Positions 54,862 to 63,366 are shown, counted from the first letter of the stretch. The stretch: DNA of 64,000 nt from Flavobacteriaceae bacterium (GCA_014238425.1 JABABD010000017.1:24908-88907), one strand, 5' to 3'. Translations and numbers: made by a program. Notes: generated from the letters alone by a model not told the origin.

Positions 54862-55341
54862 CTAAAATTTAGAGATACGGCCATCATAATTTATGGTAAT
54901 TCCTTTCCTCTTGATTATTTGCATGTTTGATTTTCCGGATTGTTTTACAACTAAGTTGAACTTCCATTTTTCACCTTTAATGAATCCTGAAAAAGAAATT
55001 TTCATATCGCTATCTTTGAAAGAACTTCGAACTGTATAATTTTCTAAATCAAAATCTAATGATATAATTTTTATTTTACCGTTAGTATCGAAAGTTAAGA
55101 ATTCCATAAATTCACCTCTATTACCATTTAAGTACAATATTCCTCCTCTTGCGCTTAAATTTTCACCTGTAGGTGATAGCATGTTTTTTGCGCCAAACCT
55201 AAGTTTAGGCATATTTAGTGAGGCCTCTAATAACTCGATTTTCCTTTGTTTTCTTATTTCTTTCTTTGAAAGTTCTTTTTGAGCACATAAGCCATTTATA
55301 TTAAAAGAGAGTAAAAGGTATATTATTATAAATCTTTTCAT
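54862..55341 (-). CDS. Secreted hypothetical protein (DUF4251-like pattern)
   Basis: This 159-residue protein has a signal peptide (NGLCAQ). The mature part has GAKNMLSPTGENLSARGGIL, IKIISLDFDLENYTVRSSFK, then SDMKISFSGFIKGEKWKF and VVKQSGKSNMQIIKRKG, reminiscent of the DUF4251 family. This is a low-confidence call from pattern. The gene sits alone between two palindromes (D upstream, C downstream). Confidence 0.55.
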   Translation of the reverse strand: MKRFIIIYLLLSFNINGLCAQKELSKKEIRKQRKIELLEASLNMPKLRFGAKNMLSPTGENLSARGGILYLNGNRGEFMEFLTFDTNGKIKIISLDFDLENYTVRSSFKDSDMKISFSGFIKGEKWKFNLVVKQSGKSNMQIIKRKGITINYDGRISKF

Positions 55342-55500
55342 AGAATTAATTTTATCTAACCAATCAAAATTTTTATTTCTGAATCGTTAATTTTTCGTCC
55401 AAATATCGAGTGTTGCTTCTAATGTATAATATAATTTACTTTATACAGTACGTTAGCAAACTACATCATTTATCAAAACTAATTATTTCTCGTTTATATT

Positions 55501-55632
55501 GTGTTCTCATCGAATTTGTGCATGGTTTGAAACGTTGAGGAACTAAGTTAGCAAAAAGAGACGAGTGTTCTGAAATTTCTGCCGAAACTGCAGAATCATC
55601 CTCTAAGTATTATGAATTATAAACGTTGTTAA
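55501..55632 (-). repeat. Palindromic cassette element D
   Basis: It starts with GTGTTCTCATCG (55501-55512), then TTTGTGCATGGTTTG, the internal AACTAAGTTAGCAAAAA at 55541-55557, an inner hairpin TTCTGC / GCAGAA, and ends ATGAATTATAAACGTTGTTA (55612-55631). The two ends are imperfect inverted repeats of about 20 bases. It lies 8 bases beyond the stop of the DUF985 gene. Confidence 0.85.
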
Positions 55633-55639
55633 TTGTATT

Positions 55640-56146
55640 TTAGTGGTGTGTTAATCTTGTAATAATTTCTTCTTTATTCGGAAATAGAGTGATTAAGTCA
55701 TTTCTAGATTTTAATTCAAAGTCTTCAAAAGTGAATCCAGGAGATACCGTGCAACCAATAAGTGAATAGGAATTTTGGTTTACAACTTCTGCCGCAAACC
55801 AACTTCCTCCAGGAACAACAAATTGCGGAACTTCTCCTTTTTGCAAATCCATTCCAATGGCATGATTTGTATAAACACCTGAATCAGAAATTATGTGTAA
55901 ATCTATTGGTGAGCCATCATAAAAGTGCCAAATTTCATCTTGTATTATTCTATGAAATGCGGAAAAATTGCTTGAAGTTAATAGAAAATAAATACATGTT
56001 GAATAGTTTCTTTTCCCTATATAATCTTGATCTAGACTACTTTTATCAATTTCTCCTTTGCTGCGATATGTTTCTCTAAAAAAACCTCCTTCTGGATGTG
56101 GTTTTAATTCTAATTTAGAAATTAAGTCTTTAATAGAGTTGTTCAT
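55640..56146 (-). CDS. Cupin_5 / DUF985 family protein
   Basis: The start is MNNSIKDLISKLELKPHPEG (ATG 56146); the frame is open for 39 more codons but these lie in the upstream spacer and palindrome E. The 168-residue protein has HPEGGFFRETYRS, STCIYFLLTSSNFSAFHRI, EIWHFYDGSPIDLHII, and FAAEVVNQNSYSLIGCTVSP followed by GF. These are the DUF985 (small-molecule-binding cupin) blocks. The function is unknown. Confidence 0.88.
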   Translation of the reverse strand: MNNSIKDLISKLELKPHPEGGFFRETYRSKGEIDKSSLDQDYIGKRNYSTCIYFLLTSSNFSAFHRIIQDEIWHFYDGSPIDLHIISDSGVYTNHAIGMDLQKGEVPQFVVPGGSWFAAEVVNQNSYSLIGCTVSPGFTFEDFELKSRNDLITLFPNKEEIITRLTHH

Positions 56147-56162
56147 GTCAATATTTTTTCCA

Positions 56163-56287
56163 TCGTGTTCGTGTATGGTTTCGTAGTGTTGGAGAACTAA
56201 GTTAGCAAAAAAGGACGGAGAGTGCGAAAATTCGATAGAATTTCCCGAACCATCATTAAACACTATGAATTATACACGTTGTTACCA
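56163..56287 (-). repeat. Palindromic cassette element E
   Basis: Left arm GTGTATGGTTTCGTAGTGTT (56171-56190) pairs with right arm AACACTATGAATTATACAC (56259-56277), with an inner perfect AAATTC / GAATTT stem (56228-56243). The internal AACTAAGTTA is at 56195-56204. It ends CGTTGTTACC. It is 54 bases beyond the stop of the gene at 56341. Confidence 0.88.
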
Positions 56288-56340
56288 AACGTATATTAAG
56301 TTAGTATCAAAATTATGTATACCAAAATTATTGTTACCAC

Positions 56341-57276
56341 CTATAAACCAACAGGTCTTAGTCTATGAATAACTTCTGTGCTTACCCAATAGATATTTCC
56401 AAGCCCAATCTCCCCGTTATTTTCATCTCTTCCAAAAAAAATATATTTGCCATCAGGAGTGATTCTAGGACCTTTTTCATTAAGGTCAGAATTTACTACC
56501 TTTCCAAGGTTAATTGGTTTTGTCCATTTTCCATCTTGATTCTTGAAATAGACATAAATATCGTTGTCTTTTCTACTTTCATCTTTTTTGTTTCGTGCAG
56601 TCACCAGTAAATAATCCTGAGATGGGGAAATGAATGCGTGATGACCAAATTCAATTTCAACTTTCTGTACTTCGGGATATTTACAGTTTTTATTAGGTGC
56701 ATAATTGATTTCTATATTTCGTATGTCTGATATATTGGTATAAAAAAGGTCTCCGTTTTTCGCCTGATTAGGAGAAAAGACCAGGTCATCATTAATAGGT
56801 GAATCGAGTTTTATTGCATCACTCCAGGAATCCTCTAAACGGTTTACGTACCAAATTTTCTCATCCACAAAACTAGAGTCCAAAGCTGTGAAATAAATTC
56901 TTTTACCATTGGGACTGACGAATGGATGCATTTCTACATTTTTTTTTCCATTGGTAAAATTTGCTCTTTTAATGGGAGTCCATTCATTTCGTTCGAGCTT
57001 TGAGAAATAGATAGATGTTTCTTCACCTTCATAATAAGCTGCAAAATATATTTCATCTAAATCAGGAGAAAACGAAACAGCTCCCTCAAATCTACCATTG
57101 ACTGAAACAATACCAGGTGCGAATATTTCTGGAATTAAACCTGGTGGTTTTTGTCCAAAATAGGTTTTTTTTGTGATTGGTGAATCATTGTCTTTTGTTT
57201 TCTGATTTTTGTTATTGCAAGCATTTAAAAATAGTGCAAATACAAGTATTAAAAATATAAAGTTGTTATTTCTCAA
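56341..57276 (-). CDS. PD40/TolB-like beta-propeller lipoprotein
   Basis: This 311-residue protein has a lipobox Cys20 (LFLNAC) and WD40-like/PD40 repeats: [78 protein letters not shown]. Such proteins sit in the periplasm; some have peptidase or sensor functions, but no catalytic domain is visible here. It is the sole gene of its cassette. Confidence 0.83.
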   Translation of the reverse strand: MRNNNFIFLILVFALFLNACNNKNQKTKDNDSPITKKTYFGQKPPGLIPEIFAPGIVSVNGRFEGAVSFSPDLDEIYFAAYYEGEETSIYFSKLERNEWTPIKRANFTNGKKNVEMHPFVSPNGKRIYFTALDSSFVDEKIWYVNRLEDSWSDAIKLDSPINDDLVFSPNQAKNGDLFYTNISDIRNIEINYAPNKNCKYPEVQKVEIEFGHHAFISPSQDYLLVTARNKKDESRKDNDIYVYFKNQDGKWTKPINLGKVVNSDLNEKGPRITPDGKYIFFGRDENNGEIGLGNIYWVSTEVIHRLRPVGL

Positions 57277-57299
57277 TGTTCAAATTTTTATAATGTTTG

Positions 57300-57406
57300 C
57301 CAACTGCAGGGTTAAACCTGCAGATGAGAACATGTTTACTTTGAGATGCATTGTCAGCGAAGCTGCGCAGATTAAAGTTCGCCTTTGGCGAATGTGTTCT
57401 CATCGG
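57300..57406 (-). repeat. Second repeat family, copy 1
   Basis: It starts with the palindrome CTGCAGGGTTAAACCTGCAG (57304-57323) and an inverted GATGAGAACATG (57323-57334). It then has AGCGAAGCTGCGCAGATTAA, the hairpin TTCGCC TTT GGCGAA (57379-57393), and GTGTTCTCATCG (57395-57406). It shares its right half with 62328-62387. It lies between the 5' end of the PD40 gene and element F. Confidence 0.85.
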
Positions 57407-57410
57407 TCTT

Positions 57411-57527
57411 ATATATGAAAAGTAGTGGGTTTTAAGAACTAAGTTTTCGGTATATAACTGACCTTAAATTTATAAAATTCATTTTTGTTTGAGTGCTAAA
57501 ACCGCTATTTTTCATATACATTGTTGT
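57411..57527 (-). repeat. Palindromic cassette element F (variant arms)
   Basis: Left arm TATATATGAAAAGTAGTGGG then TTTTA (57411-57435) and right arm TAAAACCGCTATTTTTCATA then TA (57498-57519) pair over about 22 bases with few differences. The internal AACTAAGTTT is at 57438-57447, and the end is ATACATTGTTG. The arms are unlike those of C-E, G and H, yet the motif order and position are the same. It is 11 bases beyond the stop at 57538. Confidence 0.88.
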
Positions 57528-57537
57528 ACGCTGGCTT

Positions 57538-57840
57538 TTATATTTCATTCCCTTGTATAAGAATTGAGGATTTAATTGATTTTTCTTTAAGGTATAAGAT
57601 TTTTTTTCTTTCTTTATCTTTTTTGAAATTTTCAAAATCTTGTTCAGTATCAAACTGTATTATATGAATTTCATATGGCATATCAATGTTCTTTTCAATT
57701 ATCGAATCATTTTTTGGTCGAATTCGTATCTTAAGGCGACCATTGTATTTTGAAATAATTGGCATGGCTAAATCCTCAAATTGATGAAAAACATTTTCTT
57801 GACCATCTATGATGTAAATTAATTGTGTAATAAAAATCAT
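57538..57840 (-). CDS. DUF1330-like small protein
   Basis: This 100-residue protein has FITQLIYIIDGQENVFHQFE, IISKYNGRLKIRIRP, and YEIHIIQFDTEQDFENFKKD, the ferredoxin-like dimeric alpha-beta barrel pattern of DUF1330/ABM proteins. The function is unknown. It is the last gene of a three-gene minus operon with the CPBP and cupin genes. Confidence 0.65.
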   Translation of the reverse strand: MIFITQLIYIIDGQENVFHQFEDLAMPIISKYNGRLKIRIRPKNDSIIEKNIDMPYEIHIIQFDTEQDFENFKKDKERKKILYLKEKSIKSSILIQGNEI

Positions 57841-57866
57841 TATGCTGAATTTTATATAAGGCTTTG

Positions 57867-58232
57867 CTATTGTTGCTTTTGATTTTTAATAGTTTTTGTG
57901 ATTTCTGTTTCTACACTTCCTGTATGCAAAGTTGTTTTATTTTCTATAAGCATAACTTTACATAGTTTATTTGATGAAACTCGGTGCTTAATTCCTTTTT
58001 TGATAATGAAAAGATCTCCAGTATTCATTGTAAAACTGTCTTGATTTTCTATTTCGAATAATAAACTTCCTTCAATAATATAGAATAATTCATCTTCATT
58101 TTCATGCTTATGCCATGGCACTTTATCTCCCTTTATTTTAACAATTTTCACATAAACATCATTCACCTCTCCAATTATTTTAGGTGAAAAAGAATGATTT
58201 ATTTCATTAAACATTTTTATCAAGTTTATCAT
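57867..58232 (-). CDS. Cupin domain protein
   Basis: This 121-residue single-domain cupin has motif 1 WHKHENEDELFYIIEGSLLF (two His and a Glu) and motif 2 GDLFIIKKGIKHRVSSN (His). These are metal-ligand positions of the small cupins. The start could be ATG 58232 or an in-frame ATG at 58214; both give the complete domain. It probably binds or modifies a small molecule. It lies 11 bases downstream of the CPBP gene. Confidence 0.85.
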   Translation of the reverse strand: MINLIKMFNEINHSFSPKIIGEVNDVYVKIVKIKGDKVPWHKHENEDELFYIIEGSLLFEIENQDSFTMNTGDLFIIKKGIKHRVSSNKLCKVMLIENKTTLHTGSVETEITKTIKNQKQQ

Positions 58233-58243
58233 AAACTATAAAT

Positions 58244-59011
58244 TTATATAATTAAATCACCATCACCTATAACAGGTAATAAACTCATAATAAAACCGAA
58301 ACCATTCCAACACATATGCAGCCCTAAGGAATATACAAAACCATAGTGCATCCTAATGTAGCCATAAGTTATTGCAGAGACTAGTTTAGGTAAAGTAATC
58401 AATGGAAGTAGTAGAATATGCTTTAAAGTAACACCATAGTTTAAAATATGTAACCATGCAAAAGTAATGCAGAGAAAATAGAAGATCCATTTAAAATTTG
58501 TTTGCCAAAAAATTTCTAGCCTATCTCTTATAGTCTTATGGGAAACTATAGGATATGAAATGAGTATAATGATAAAAACGATTAATAAACGGCTTATAAA
58601 ATGCTCATCAGTATTACTTAAGTACGTTTGATAAATTGCCTTAGTTGCAATACTATAACCTAAAACACCTAAAGTTAATGATAAAAACATGGGCTTAAAT
58701 TTTAATGAAAGCCTAAAAGCAATCTCTTCAAGTAATGGAAGTATCATTATACTTAAAAAGAAAATCGTCACTACTGAATATTCCTCATTCCACCTTGAAA
58801 CCCTTATATTTACAGGATTATAAATTAATGCTACAAGAGTTCCAAAAACAATCGTTAATAGTATTTTAAACACCAAAATGGTCCATGTACCCTTAATTTT
58901 TTGTAGCACAGTTCCGTCAATTGTTTCTATATCTGAAGGTTTTAGAATATAATTCAAAAATGCCTTGAACTCAACAAAATAATGTTTAGGATTTATAATA
59001 CTTAATTTCAT
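58244..59011 (-). CDS. CPBP family intramembrane metalloprotease (CAAX-like)
   Basis: This 255-residue membrane protein has about six hydrophobic segments. It has the family motif EEIAFR (E95, E96, R100), the second His motif ITFAWLHILNYG and a third HMCWNGFGF, typical for CPBP/Abi glutamic-type proteases (bacteriocin self-immunity or CAAX-like processing). It is the first gene of the CPBP-cupin-DUF1330 operon. Confidence 0.88.
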   Translation of the reverse strand: MKLSIINPKHYFVEFKAFLNYILKPSDIETIDGTVLQKIKGTWTILVFKILLTIVFGTLVALIYNPVNIRVSRWNEEYSVVTIFFLSIMILPLLEEIAFRLSLKFKPMFLSLTLGVLGYSIATKAIYQTYLSNTDEHFISRLLIVFIIILISYPIVSHKTIRDRLEIFWQTNFKWIFYFLCITFAWLHILNYGVTLKHILLLPLITLPKLVSAITYGYIRMHYGFVYSLGLHMCWNGFGFIMSLLPVIGDGDLII

Positions 59012-59201
59012 TTTGAAACTATTTAATTTAAAATTATTTAAAGCTAATTAATAGCTATACAAAATGAAACTATGATAAGTTTATCATTTAATCTGATTGA
59101 TTTATAATTCCGTATAAAAACCCCGCTCTTTAGCCAGCCATACAAATCTCTGTTACATTTTTTTAATTGAATCGTTTAATAGATATAATTAAACATCTTA
59201 G

Positions 59202-60251
59202 ATGCAAACTGTAGATATTATATTGATCGTTATTTGTGGTGCTGGATTAATTCATGGATTAATACTATCTGTTTACTTTGGCTTTATTAAAAACAAAAGA
59301 ACGCTAACAGATTTATTTTTAACCCTTTTATTGGTTCTTATGGCATTTAGAATTGGTAAATCTATAGTTTTTCAATTCAACAATGATCTTGAGTTTTTGT
59401 TTATCTTCTTAGGGTTATCAACCCTATTATTAATTGGACCAGTATTGAATTGGTATGTAAAATCTATGATTTTGCCTAATTTCATACTAACCAAAAAACA
59501 TTACGCACAAGCCATTCCTTTCCTTTTAGTTATTTGTTTAAGTCCGAGCCTATCTGAACAATGGTTTATTGAAAACGGGAAACATTGGGCTTACATTATT
59601 TTAATTAGCATTTATCTACACTTAGCTTTTTACATTTATAGTTCGTTTAGGAACGTTAATCACTTCAGTCAATCGCTATTTGAAACAGAAAAAACAAAAT
59701 CTCAAGAACATCTTTTAACCTGGTTAAAGTTTATTATTCTAGGAATGTCATTGATATGGATTTCTTATGTATTAAACATTTTTGAAAAAAGTATTCCATA
59801 TATAACAGGGCCAATATTATACTCTGCTTGCATATATGTACTTACGTTTAAAGCTTTTAAGTTAAAAATTAATGAACTAGATTTCAAGTCGGTACAATCA
59901 ACATCAGAATGCTCACTTATATATAAGCAACTCGTAAGATTAATGATTAATGATGAACTCTATTTGTCTTCAAATTTGTCTTTAAACGAACTTGGAAAAT
60001 TAACCGGTTTTAGTAGTCATAAAATTTCATCAAGTATTAATGAGTTCTCTAAAATGAACTTTAACAATTTTATAAACCATTACAGAGTGCAAAAAGCTAA
60101 AAGTATATTTAACGATGAAAAGTCAATTAATTTCACCATTTCTTCTATAGCTTACGACTCTGGTTTTAATAGCCTATCATCATTTAATGCCGCTTTTAAA
60201 AAGTTTGAAAAAGTCACGCCTTCAGTTTATAGAAGCGCTGTAAAAAAGTAA
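59202..60251 (+). CDS. AraC-type transcriptional regulator with N-terminal transmembrane domain
   Basis: This 349-residue protein has seven hydrophobic segments within about 5-210. An AraC/XylS HTH domain follows at about 245-345 (LSLNELGKLTGFSSHKISSS and FTISSIAYDSGFNSLSSFNA, then FKKFEKVTPSVYR). Such membrane-bound AraC proteins of Bacteroidota sense extracytoplasmic signals. It is divergent from the CPBP gene and 100 bases upstream of the serine hydrolase gene, which it may control. Confidence 0.88.
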   Translation: MQTVDIILIVICGAGLIHGLILSVYFGFIKNKRTLTDLFLTLLLVLMAFRIGKSIVFQFNNDLEFLFIFLGLSTLLLIGPVLNWYVKSMILPNFILTKKHYAQAIPFLLVICLSPSLSEQWFIENGKHWAYIILISIYLHLAFYIYSSFRNVNHFSQSLFETEKTKSQEHLLTWLKFIILGMSLIWISYVLNIFEKSIPYITGPILYSACIYVLTFKAFKLKINELDFKSVQSTSECSLIYKQLVRLMINDELYLSSNLSLNELGKLTGFSSHKISSSINEFSKMNFNNFINHYRVQKAKSIFNDEKSINFTISSIAYDSGFNSLSSFNAAFKKFEKVTPSVYRSAVKK

Positions 60252-60351
60252 CTGATTTATAATTTCATCATATGAGTTTATAACTCTTGTTATCATTTGT
60301 TATTGAATAGTATTGTTTTGTGTGAACTAAAAAGACAAACACATTTAAGTT

Positions 60352-61584
60352 ATGAAAACAATTCTAACAATAGCATTAACGCTTCTCACTTTTCTTACAC
60401 TCCAAAGTCAAAACCCAGTTTTTAATACAGAACGGCTTACTAAAATTAATAAATGGATTGAAGCTGATGTTCAAAAAGGAGAAATGCAAGGTGCAATTAT
60501 TATGATTGCTGATAAAGATAAAATGCTTTATTCTTATGTTGGTGGAAACTCAGACATTGAAACTAAAAGATCATTACAAAAAGAAGACTATTTTAAAATA
60601 GCGTCTATGACTAAGGTCGTTACCACTGTTGCAATTTTACAACTTTATGAAAAAGGCATGTTCGATATAAATGATCCTATTTCTAAATATTTACCAGAAT
60701 TTAAGACGACTAAAATATTTAGTTCCGAAGAAAAAAAATCAGATTCTTTGATAGATACGAAGCATCAAATAACCATTAGACAATTATTGAATCATACTTC
60801 AGGTTATGCATATGGCGGTCCAAAAGTTTCCAAAATATATATGGAAAATGGAATTAACTTTTTTAATCCAAAAGAAAGTAATCTAAAAGCATTTATGCAA
60901 AATCTAAGTAATATGCCATTAACGGCAGAACCGGGCACAAAATTTACTTATGGACCCTCAACAGACATTCTTGGTTACCTTATAGAAAAGCTGACAAATA
61001 CAGATTTAGAAACATATTTTAAAGATTATATTTTAAAACCCCTTGAAATGCATAACACAGGTTTTAATTCTCATAGAAATGAAACAGAAAAATTAGTAAG
61101 AACCTATGGGCTAAAAGAAGGAGACCTCAAGTCTATTAATAAGCCGGAAGATTTCGATTCAAAAAGCAAAGTTACGGTTTATATGGGAGGAAGTGGACTT
61201 ATTTCTACGGCTAATGATTATTTAAACTTTTGCCAAATGCTTCTAAATAATGGAGAATTTAAAAACAAACGAATACTTTCCAGAAAATCGATTGAATTAA
61301 TGACTAAAAATCAAATAAATGTGCTTAAATATCCGAAAGATTATGACCGTCTTTTAGGTAAGGGAAATACATTTGGATTCGGTGTAAATATTATAACTGA
61401 AGAAGGGAAGGGCAACGAATTGTACTCTAAAGGAAGTTATTTTTGGGAAGGGTCTTATTCTACATCTTTTATAGTTGATCCAAAAGAAGGTTTTACAGCA
61501 ATATTAATGACACAAATTGGTGGTTTAAAATCATTAGAAATTAGAAAAAAATTTAGAACATACATCTATAGTTCTCTTGAATAA
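60352..61584 (+). CDS. Serine hydrolase, class C beta-lactamase family (penicillin-binding-protein-like)
   Basis: This 410-residue protein has a signal peptide (TLQSQ), nucleophile Ser85 in SMTK (S85-x-x-K88), and Tyr200 in the place of the YxN element (Y-G-P-S). Motif LLNHTSGY is near 140, and the C-terminal GSYFWEGSYSTSFIVDPKEG occupies the KTG-region. It is more likely an esterase or peptidase than a beta-lactamase because the YxN and KTG motifs are not canonical. It lies downstream of the AraC-type regulator on the same strand. Confidence 0.87.
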   Translation: MKTILTIALTLLTFLTLQSQNPVFNTERLTKINKWIEADVQKGEMQGAIIMIADKDKMLYSYVGGNSDIETKRSLQKEDYFKIASMTKVVTTVAILQLYEKGMFDINDPISKYLPEFKTTKIFSSEEKKSDSLIDTKHQITIRQLLNHTSGYAYGGPKVSKIYMENGINFFNPKESNLKAFMQNLSNMPLTAEPGTKFTYGPSTDILGYLIEKLTNTDLETYFKDYILKPLEMHNTGFNSHRNETEKLVRTYGLKEGDLKSINKPEDFDSKSKVTVYMGGSGLISTANDYLNFCQMLLNNGEFKNKRILSRKSIELMTKNQINVLKYPKDYDRLLGKGNTFGFGVNIITEEGKGNELYSKGSYFWEGSYSTSFIVDPKEGFTAILMTQIGGLKSLEIRKKFRTYIYSSLE

Positions 61585-61739
61585 ATAATGGTTATCACCA
61601 ATAATTAGAAAACACTCTCTTTTCAAATTGATTAAAAACAGCTTCTTTTTTAGATTTTTACAAAAATCTTGATTATCAAATAAGGATAATGTTTTTGACT
61701 TAAAATAATTTATTTATCTCAATCTCTACTAAATACTTT

Positions 61740-62133
61740 TCATTTTTTTACTAGATGTATTACTTCGATAATTAGAACTAGTCCAACTGAAATTACTGAT
61801 ATAATTACAGCACTGAGTGTCCAACTTCTCTCGCTCAAATCTCCTGTATGTTCTTTAAAAAAAGCAGATGTTGCTATTATTCCAGCGATAATCAATAATA
61901 TTCTAAATAGAACATCCAGATATTTTGATATTTTGTAATTCGTTTTTAAGTCACATTTGAACGAAATCACATTTAGCAGTGCAATAAAAAGTATATATAT
62001 GATTTGCCCTTAATTGCATTCTCATTACGTAATTTTGCATATGTTCTGGTTTAAAATATTCTGCCATATAATAACCAGTCGCAAGAAAACCAATAAATAA
62101 TGTCAGTCCAAAATATAAGTTTAGTTTTTTCAT
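61740..62133 (-). pseudogene. Frameshifted small multi-pass membrane protein
   Basis: The N-terminal part (ATG 62133: MKKLNLYFGLTLFIGFLATG through RANHIY) and the C-terminal part (IALLNVISFKCDLKTNYKIS through EVIHLVKK) are in different frames. The join is at a TA-repeat tract near 61991-62001; adding one TA pair would give one continuous protein of about 131 residues with four hydrophobic segments. As given, the first frame stops after about 60 residues. It may be a real pseudogene, slippage-prone expression or a sequencing error. Confidence 0.7.
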
Positions 62134-62211
62134 AATTATTTCTTTATAATATTCACTCACGAAACTAGTTAGTTAAAAACATTTACTTTTATTCAGGACG
62201 GGTCGAGCTTG

Positions 62212-62387
62212 TGTACAACTCAAGGGTTAAACGTAGTTCTGATTAGCGAATGAAAAGATAATAAATTTGAACAATAATAAATTGAGAATCAGACTTCGAA
62301 ATACTCTCAAATTATTGATCATCAATTAGCTTCGCTAAGCGAAGCTGCGCAGATTAAAGTTCGTCTTTGGCGAATGTGTTCTCATCG
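62212..62387 (-). repeat. Second repeat family, copy 2
   Basis: It contains 62224-62266 (43 bases identical to 63785-63827), the palindrome AGCTTCGCTAAGCGAAGCT (62328-62346), a TTCGTC TTT GGCGAA hairpin (62360-62374, compensatory G-T change versus copy 1) and GTGTTCTCATCG at 62376-62387. It lies between the 5' end of the frameshifted gene and element G. With element G it accounts for most of the gene-free stretch 62134-62519. Confidence 0.88.
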
Positions 62388-62497
62388 TGTTTGTGTATAG
62401 CTGGTTGCGCTGGCTAGCAACTAAATTAGTGAAAGAAAACGAACCAGGGGAGATTCCGAGTAGGCTAGAACCAGACAATTAACTATACAGGTTGTTG
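62386..62497 (-). repeat. Palindromic cassette element G
   Basis: Left arm CGTGTTTGTGTATAGCTGGT then TGCGCTGGCTAGC (to 62418), internal AACTAAATTA at 62419-62428, right arm GGCTAGAACCAGACAATTAA then CTATACAGGTTGTTG (to 62497). The arms match over about 25 bases with small gaps. It is 23 bases beyond the stop of the VOC gene at 62520. Confidence 0.85.
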
Positions 62498-62519
62498 TGT
62501 GCTGGTTTTTCTATTTATG

Positions 62520-62933
62520 TTAATTCCAAGGATTATAGGAACCAAAATTCCAAATATGGTCTTCAATATCCTTGCATGTATAGCCACGACCACCATACTC
62601 TTGATCCTTAATTTCTAAAAGTATTTTTGCACCTCTGGCAACAGCATTTTTATAATGTTCATCAATTTTTTCGACAATTATATAAGGTGCTTGAGTATTC
62701 ATTCCGTTCAAACTGTTGGGTGCTTTTAACAATTTGCCGTATTCGCTATTGTTTTCGGAACTTAACATAATCATCGAATTTCCATATGTCAGTTGGACAT
62801 GTGTAATTGTATTGTCTTCTCCTTGAACTACAAGGTGCTTTTCAAATCCGAATGCTGTACATAACCATTCGATGGCTGTTTTTGCATTTTTATATTGAAT
62901 TGTCGGGATAATACATGCTTTATTTGCTGTCAT
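62520..62933 (-). CDS. VOC family (glyoxalase/bleomycin-resistance fold) protein
   Basis: This 137-residue protein has IPTIQYKNAKTAIEWLCTAF, THVQLTYGNSMIMLSS, YIIVEKIDEHYKNAVARGAK and YTCKDIEDHIWNFGSYNP. This is the two-bab half-fold of VOC proteins. Whether it binds metal or an antibiotic is unclear. It is the sole gene of its cassette between elements H (5') and G (3'). Confidence 0.9.
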   Translation of the reverse strand: MTANKACIIPTIQYKNAKTAIEWLCTAFGFEKHLVVQGEDNTITHVQLTYGNSMIMLSSENNSEYGKLLKAPNSLNGMNTQAPYIIVEKIDEHYKNAVARGAKILLEIKDQEYGGRGYTCKDIEDHIWNFGSYNPWN

Positions 62934-63232
62934 AATTTTAACTGTTTATACTCTTAAGACGTTTCTCAAAATATAAAAGAGGACAACTTTTCTAAAAAAT
63001 TTAATTTCTGTATGAAGATATAAACTTTTAGACAAAATTACAATTGATGTCACTTTAAAAGTCTAAATCAAATTATACACAAAACGCCACCAAAAAAGTG
63101 ACGATTATTAGTATTATTAAGAAGTGAACTTTCTTACTGAGCAAGTTTATTTACAATTTCTTTTGTTGCCAATATGGCTTTTGTATGCTATATACTTGGT
63201 CCTGCCGCCCAATCGGTTTATCCAGCTTGCAC
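62934..63232. other. Gene-free stretch upstream of element H
   Basis: About 300 AT-rich bases hold no open frame of coding appearance. The minus strand near 63150-63240 is open for about 30 codons but has no start and no recognisable content. It should include the promoter of the VOC gene. With element H it forms the gene-free stretch 62934-63366. Confidence 0.6.
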
Positions 63233-63356
63233 ACAACGTGTTTGCGTATGGTTAGTTACGGGAAATCATTTGTGATTTTCCGATGAAGGACTAAGTTAAT
63301 TAATTCCGAGGGATTTCCGATTAGGAAATTCAGAAGTAATTAATTATACACGTTGT
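63233..63356 (-). repeat. Palindromic cassette element H (most regular copy)
   Basis: The ends are ACAACGTG (63233-63240) and CACGTTGT (63349-63356), perfect inverted repeats. Flanking arm bases (GTATGGTTAGTTAC versus GTAATTAATTATAC) also pair with few changes. The internal GACTAAGTTA is at 63290-63299. Two inner hairpins are GGAAATCA / TGATTTTCC (63261-63281) and ATTTCC / GGAAAT (63313-63329). It is 10 bases beyond the stop at 63367. Confidence 0.92.
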
Positions 63357-63366
63357 TGTGGTCAGT

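Noticed and set aside
59105..59160. A further palindrome copy near AGCCAGCCATACAAATC upstream of the AraC-type gene
   Set aside because: Only about ten bases resemble an arm, with no internal motif and no opposite arm, so it is not counted.
61645..61675. AGATTTTT / AAAAATCT hairpin as a terminator of the serine hydrolase gene
   Set aside because: The stem is A/T only with a two-base loop and no proper T run after it on the plus strand; too weak to call.
63150..63245. Minus-strand open stretch read as KLDKPIGRQDQVYSIQ...
   Set aside because: It has no start codon of its own and runs through the palindrome; there is no recognisable domain.
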